Of a stretch of 64,000 nt of DNA, positions 60,378-64,000 are shown one piece after another (the stretch's first letter is position 1; the number at the start of each line of letters is the position of its first letter). Location of the stretch: contig CBDFGV010000001.1 in the NCBI GenBank assembly GCA_965247245.1, positions 682,001 through 746,000 on the forward strand, written 5' to 3'. This DNA comes from Tectiglobus sp965247245 (GTDB lineage: Bacteria; Pseudomonadota; Alphaproteobacteria; Rhizobiales; Hyphomicrobiaceae). The position numbers and the translations under genes are program-made. The notes beneath the pieces are model-generated. The model was not told the DNA's origin and did no database searches. It was given only the letters and a program-made list of their open reading frames with translations.

Positions 60378-61184
60378 ATGCGGATGCTTTGGAGCGGTTT
60401 GCTGATTATCGGGGTGGGGATGGTCGCCGCTCTGTTCACTCTTTGGCTGTTCCAGCGCAACCTGATCTACCACCCTGATCCAACCCGCGTGTCCCCGTCA
60501 TCCATTGGTCTTAAGGGCGTCGAAGAAGTCGTCCTGAAGCGCCCGCAAGGTATCGAAGTTATCGCCTGGCGCGCGGTTGCCCGTGAAGGCCAGCCCACAC
60601 TGCTCTACTTTCACGGCAATGCCAGTAACCTGGCGGCACGCGTTGAGCGCATCTACCTGTTTCAGCAGGCAGGTTGGGGCCTTATGATGATGAGCTACCG
60701 CGGCTACAGCGGCTCTACTGGGGCTCCGACGGAAGCAAACAATATTGCCGATGCGCTAGCCGCCTATGAAAATCTCACAGCATCTGGGGTAAAGCCAGCC
60801 GACATCATCCTTTACGGCGAGTCTCTCGGAAGCGGTGTTGCCGTCCAGGTCGCTGCCAGTCGTCCTGTCGGCGGGATCATTCTGGATGCGCCTTATACGT
60901 CTCTGGCTGACGCCGGCGCGCGAATCTACCCTTATCTCCCAGTGAAACTAGCGCTCACTGAGCAATACGATTCTCTCAGCGTAATCGACAAGATTGGCGC
61001 GCCGCTGTTGATTGTTCACGGCACGGAAGATGACATCATACCGTTTGATCTGGGGCAGCAGCTATTTGAAGCTGCGAAAGAACCGAAAAGGTTCGTCGGA
61101 CTTAAAGGGGCCGGCCACAGCGATCATTATGGATTTGGCTCGTTTGATCGCATGCGCGAATGGGTGGAAGAGATCCGTCGCTAG
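60378..61184 (+). CDS. Alpha/beta hydrolase of the BEM46/ABHD13 type
   Basis: A 268-residue serine hydrolase anchored by one N-terminal membrane helix (about 5-27). The nucleophile elbow is YGESLGSGVAV near residue 150. The family block is YRGYSGSTGAPTE, the Asp lies in VHGTEDDIIPF and the His in GAGHSDHYG. GTG (60372) could also start it, but ATG 60378 is adopted. It stands alone, divergent from the Cys-rich membrane protein gene. Substrate unknown; a phospholipid or ester is likely. Confidence 0.9.
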   Translation: MRMLWSGLLIIGVGMVAALFTLWLFQRNLIYHPDPTRVSPSSIGLKGVEEVVLKRPQGIEVIAWRAVAREGQPTLLYFHGNASNLAARVERIYLFQQAGWGLMMMSYRGYSGSTGAPTEANNIADALAAYENLTASGVKPADIILYGESLGSGVAVQVAASRPVGGIILDAPYTSLADAGARIYPYLPVKLALTEQYDSLSVIDKIGAPLLIVHGTEDDIIPFDLGQQLFEAAKEPKRFVGLKGAGHSDHYGFGSFDRMREWVEEIRR

Positions 61185-61311
61185 CGCATAATGCTGTCGT
61201 CGGCTCGGCTTCCCAAACGAACAAAGCCCGCGCAGAGCGAGAATGCTCTCCGCAGGCCGAATGATGAAAATGCGCTTTTAGGTCAGCACGAGAGGCCGGC
61301 ACCGCAACAAG

Positions 61312-61554
61312 TTAGCGGCTGCGAGCGCTTTTTGAGCCACCTTTTGCTGGCAAAAGGCCTTCGCGCTGGGCACGCTTGCGCGCCAGCTTACGCGCACGAC
61401 GGATAGCTTCCGCCTTCTCACGCGCCTTCTTCTCGGATGGCTTTTCGTAATAGTTCCGCAGTTTCATTTCGCGGAAAATACCCTCGCGCTGCATCTTCTT
61501 CTTTAGCGCTTTCAGGGCTTGATCGACATTGTTGTCGCGAACGAGGACTTGCAC
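61312..61554 (-). CDS. rpsU: 30S ribosomal protein bS21
   Basis: An 80-residue protein (QVLVRDNNVDQALKALKKKM, REMKLRNYYEKPSEKKARE) with the Lys/Arg-rich tail of the alphaproteobacterial form. The start codon is GTG 61554, behind AGGAT. It is a single gene between the hydrolase gene and purK. Confidence 0.95.
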   Translation of the reverse strand: MQVLVRDNNVDQALKALKKKMQREGIFREMKLRNYYEKPSEKKAREKAEAIRRARKLARKRAQREGLLPAKGGSKSARSR

Positions 61555-61684
61555 GCGTTCGATATCCTGCTTCGTTTGGTTAATTCAAATAGCAAAAAGC
61601 GGGTAAAAGCTATCGCTCCTACCACGCACCGCCGCTTCGTGTGATTTGGATAACAAACTTCAATCGTAAAGTCCAGTCGCTGCG

Positions 61685-62821
61685 TCATAGAGCCGAAGAG
61701 CTACTGGTCAGCGGCAGGAGGCGGTTGACATGGCCCATCTTGCGGCCAGCCCGGGCTTCGTGCTTCCCGTAGAGGTGGAGGCAATATTCCTCTGATCGTG
61801 CCAATTCCGGCCAGCGATGCGCGTCGTCACCGATGAGATTGGTCATGACGACATCATTGTGTCGTGCGGGAGAGCCGAGCGGCCAGCCGCAGATTGCGCG
61901 GATGTGGTTCTCAAATTGATCAACCACACAGGCATCCATTGTCCAGTGGCCACTGTTGTGGACCCGGGGGGCGATTTCGTTGACGATCGCGGTTTGTTCA
62001 CCACCTTGCTGGACGAGGAACATTTCGACCGCAAGCACACCGACATAGTCCAGAGCATCGGCGATCTTCGATGCAATCTCGATGCATTTATCGTGCGGCA
62101 CGTCCATGTCCATTGGAACAATAGACTGATGGAGTATCCCGTCGCGGTGCGTATTCCTAGGAATATCATAGGCGACGACCGCCCGATCCTGCCCCGTGTC
62201 GCCTCCGGCGCCTCTGACCAGAAGCACCGACATCTCGGCATCAAACTTAATCATGCCTTCCAGGATCGAAGGCACGTGTCCCAGTTGTTCATGTGCGGAC
62301 TGAGCGTCGGACGCCTCACGAAGGCGCGATTGACCTTTGCCATCGTAACCAAGGCGCCGCGTCTTGAGGATCGATGGCGTGCCGACCTGCTCGACGGCCT
62401 GTTGCATCGAAGCGGCATCATCGACGGCAGCAAATGGTGCAACCGCTATACCGAGATCTCGGATAAATGACTTCTCTTCCAGGCGGTCCTGTGAGACTTC
62501 AAGGGCCCGTGGAGGCGGGAAAACCGGCTTGAAGCTCTCAAGCAGGGTAGCCGTTTCCACAGGCACGTTCTCAAACTCATAAGTGACCACGTCGACGCCC
62601 TGCGCAAAGGCCTCAAGTTTCTCCGCGTCTCGGTAATCGCCGGTCAGGCTATCGGCGGAAACTTCGGCAGCGGGGCTTGTCTCAGCGTCACTATAGATGT
62701 GGCATCGCATGCCGAGTCGTGCAGCTGCCATGCTGAGCATGCGGCCGAGTTGTCCGCCACCAACAATCCCGATCGTGCTGCCGGGCTCCAAGCGTCTCAG
62801 TGGATTTCGCAAGTTGTTCAA
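61685..62821 (-). CDS. purK: N5-carboxyaminoimidazole ribonucleotide synthase
   Basis: An ATP-grasp enzyme of 378 residues in purine synthesis that carboxylates AIR at N5. The N-terminal block IGIVGGGQLGRMLSMAAARLG, the KTRRLGYDGKGQ motif and the NEIAPRVHNSGHWT block are diagnostic. It overlaps purE by four bases (ATGA). Confidence 0.96.
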   Translation of the reverse strand: MNNLRNPLRRLEPGSTIGIVGGGQLGRMLSMAAARLGMRCHIYSDAETSPAAEVSADSLTGDYRDAEKLEAFAQGVDVVTYEFENVPVETATLLESFKPVFPPPRALEVSQDRLEEKSFIRDLGIAVAPFAAVDDAASMQQAVEQVGTPSILKTRRLGYDGKGQSRLREASDAQSAHEQLGHVPSILEGMIKFDAEMSVLLVRGAGGDTGQDRAVVAYDIPRNTHRDGILHQSIVPMDMDVPHDKCIEIASKIADALDYVGVLAVEMFLVQQGGEQTAIVNEIAPRVHNSGHWTMDACVVDQFENHIRAICGWPLGSPARHNDVVMTNLIGDDAHRWPELARSEEYCLHLYGKHEARAGRKMGHVNRLLPLTSSSSAL

Positions 62822-63309
62822 CTCTCGTCCACGGGCTCCAAGGCGACCCCATCGGTACGCGCTTGGCGCCAGTCCGAGAGGCGTTGAGAAAGTTCAGAAT
62901 CGTTTAGCGCCAGGATTTGTGCTGCGAGCAGGCCGGCATTCGTCGCGCCAGGTGTCCCGATTGCGAGCGTTCCGACCGGAATGCCGGCCGGCATCTGGAC
63001 AATGGAAAGGAGGCTATCTTGCCCGTTGAGTGCGCTGCTTTTCACGGGCACGCCAAGCACTGGCAAGATCGTCATCGAAGCAACCATGCCGGGTAGGTGC
63101 GCTGCCCCGCCGGCGCCTGCAATAATAACCTGAATACCGCGACCGCTCGCCGACTTTGCGAAATCGAACAATCTATCGGGCGTGCGGTGGGCTGAAACGA
63201 TGAGAGTTTCGACGGAGATCTCTAGTTCACGACAAACGTCAGCCGCAGACTTCATAGTCGGCCAGTCAGACTGGCTGCCCATGACAATTGATATGCGCGC
63301 GTCTGCCAC
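62818..63309 (-). CDS. purE: N5-carboxyaminoimidazole ribonucleotide mutase
   Basis: Class I PurE (163 residues) that converts N5-CAIR to CAIR. GSQSDWPTM (11-19), SAHRTPDRL (39-47) and AGAGGAAHLPGMVAS are diagnostic. I chose GTG 63309, behind GAGGAG, because the family begins a few residues before IVMGSQSD; the frame open further upstream is not conserved. First gene of purEK. Confidence 0.95.
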   Translation of the reverse strand: MADARISIVMGSQSDWPTMKSAADVCRELEISVETLIVSAHRTPDRLFDFAKSASGRGIQVIIAGAGGAAHLPGMVASMTILPVLGVPVKSSALNGQDSLLSIVQMPAGIPVGTLAIGTPGATNAGLLAAQILALNDSELSQRLSDWRQARTDGVALEPVDES

Positions 63310-63451
63310 GTCGGTGCATCTCCTCAGCGAATCAATTGTTTGCACGCCCGCGTTGGGCCGCGACGAAAAAGAAGCGCTTTTAGCGATAACTCCCATGTGA
63401 CGCAAGCGGCTAGGCCACGATGAGACCGGGATAAATCAAATTAAGCAAAAG

Positions 63452-63655
63452 TCAGGCAATGATGTCGGGAAACAAACGGTCTTCAAGCGTCGCAATCTCA
63501 TCCTTCAGCGCCAGCTTCTTCTTTTTCATCCGCTTGATGCTGAGTTGGTCAGGAGATTCACCGTTCTCCGATTCTTGAATGGCGGAGTCCAATCGACGAT
63601 GTTCCGCGCGCAGGCTCACCAAACGATCTCGAAGTGCATTGTCGTCTGAGCTCAT
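63452..63655 (-). CDS. DUF465 (YdcH-like) small coiled-coil protein
   Basis: A 67-residue helical protein: RDRLVSLRAEHRRLDSAIQE, then LSIKRMKKKKLALKDEIATL. The KRMKKKKLALKDEI block is the DUF465 hallmark. Function unknown. A second DUF465 gene starts divergently 258 bases away. Confidence 0.88.
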   Translation of the reverse strand: MSSDDNALRDRLVSLRAEHRRLDSAIQESENGESPDQLSIKRMKKKKLALKDEIATLEDRLFPDIIA

Positions 63656-63704
63656 AAGGGCAGACTTACCATGATCGCTGAAGACATCTGAACTATCGGT
63701 CGAT

Positions 63705-63720
63705 TTGCGCTCAGGCGCAA
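63705..63720. promoter_or_regulatory. Inverted repeat in the gap between the two DUF465 genes
   Basis: TTGCGC and GCGCAA are separated by TCAG. It lies 50-65 bases upstream of the leftward DUF465 start, within a 258-base divergent gap that holds no gene. Confidence 0.4.
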
Positions 63721-63913
63721 GGTCACAATGACTGGTAGTGACTGGAAAACCAAAGAGTTACCACTGGGACAGATCGGACGACTGAGTTTGGTAAATGTTC
63801 AAGCCCAGCAAAATGCTTAACAGGTGGTTCACAAATTTTGCGATCTGGTTAGACAACTAGTAGTCATTCTGTCACACTGAGTTGGTCAATGACTCTTGGA
63901 TAAGGAGGTCCAG

Positions 63914-64000
63914 ATGGCAGTATCAGCGCATCTCGCAGAGCTCTCAGAGCGTCACCGGGTGCTAGAGCAGAAGCTTGAAGAAGCACTCACGCATCCTTCG
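63914..64000 (+). CDS. DUF465 (YdcH-like) protein, 3' end outside the window
   Basis: Twenty-nine codons are visible (MAVSAHLAELSERHRVLEQK and LEEALTHPS), matching the N-terminus of the other DUF465 type. The ribosome-binding site TAAGGAGGT (63901-63909) is almost perfectly complementary to the 16S 3' end, so the protein is probably abundant. Confidence 0.85.
   Translation, partial: MAVSAHLAELSERHRVLEQKLEEALTHPS

Overview
The window looks like a chromosomal stretch of an alphaproteobacterium, most likely of the order Hyphomicrobiales (Rhizobiales). The basis is the set of clade-typical genes: GapR (DUF2312), DUF1036, DUF1244 and two DUF465 proteins, a membrane ferritin MbfA behind an Irr-type iron control element, the 47-residue aa3 oxidase subunit IV, a zinc-free 41-residue bL36 and a BoxR-controlled benzoyl-CoA pathway. 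I see no rRNA, tRNA, CRISPR array, insertion sequence or phage gene. The placement is inference from gene content only.

Layout. 1-4.2 kb: the 3' part of a DegP/HtrA protease, phosphatidylserine decarboxylase and a chromate resistance pair (ChrB-like, ChrA). 4.3-20.9 kb: an accessory catabolic region with a TcuA-like flavoprotein and a methyltransferase relic. It also carries a six-gene leftward operon (MBL hydrolase, SDR, GST, class III CoA-transferase, GST, PaaG-like isomerase), a TfdA-like dioxygenase, an M20 amidohydrolase with an MFS carrier, a complete Liv-type ABC importer and a 3-hydroxybenzoate 6-hydroxylase-like enzyme. 21-22.4 kb: ManC. 22.8-31.1 kb: a benzoate box cluster (benzoate-CoA ligase, alpha/beta hydrolase, DUF309, BoxC, BoxB, BoxA, BoxR) without boxD. 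31.2-33.8 kb: a DksA-like protein, a tiny His/Arg/Tyr-rich exported protein and a very acidic tail-anchored protein. 34.1-39.2 kb: heterotetrameric sarcosine oxidase soxBDAG. 39.4-44.4 kb: HAD hydrolase, an L,D-transpeptidase, a ThDP enzyme and PobA. 44.6-48.2 kb: rpmJ, a TPR protein, a glycosyltransferase and small conserved proteins including GapR. 48.2-54.8 kb: a peptidoglycan pair (MepK-like, LdtD-like), a sigma-54 response regulator and an MFS carrier. 55-64 kb: ABC1 kinase, MbfA, exported and membrane unknowns, bS21, PurK/PurE and two divergent DUF465 genes.

How the genes fit together. The window is rich in aromatic metabolism. Benzoate can be taken up (Liv transporter, inferred), activated to benzoyl-CoA and opened by the box route. 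4-Hydroxybenzoate goes to protocatechuate by PobA, and a 3-hydroxybenzoate-type substrate to a gentisate-type product. The most unusual unit is the operon at 6.0-11.2 kb. Its two glutathione transferases, class III CoA-transferase and SDR are the same enzyme classes as the isoGHIJ part of isoprene degradation. Here they come with a PaaG-like isomerase and an MBL hydrolase and without any multicomponent monooxygenase. It is a candidate for an undescribed glutathione- and CoA-linked pathway.
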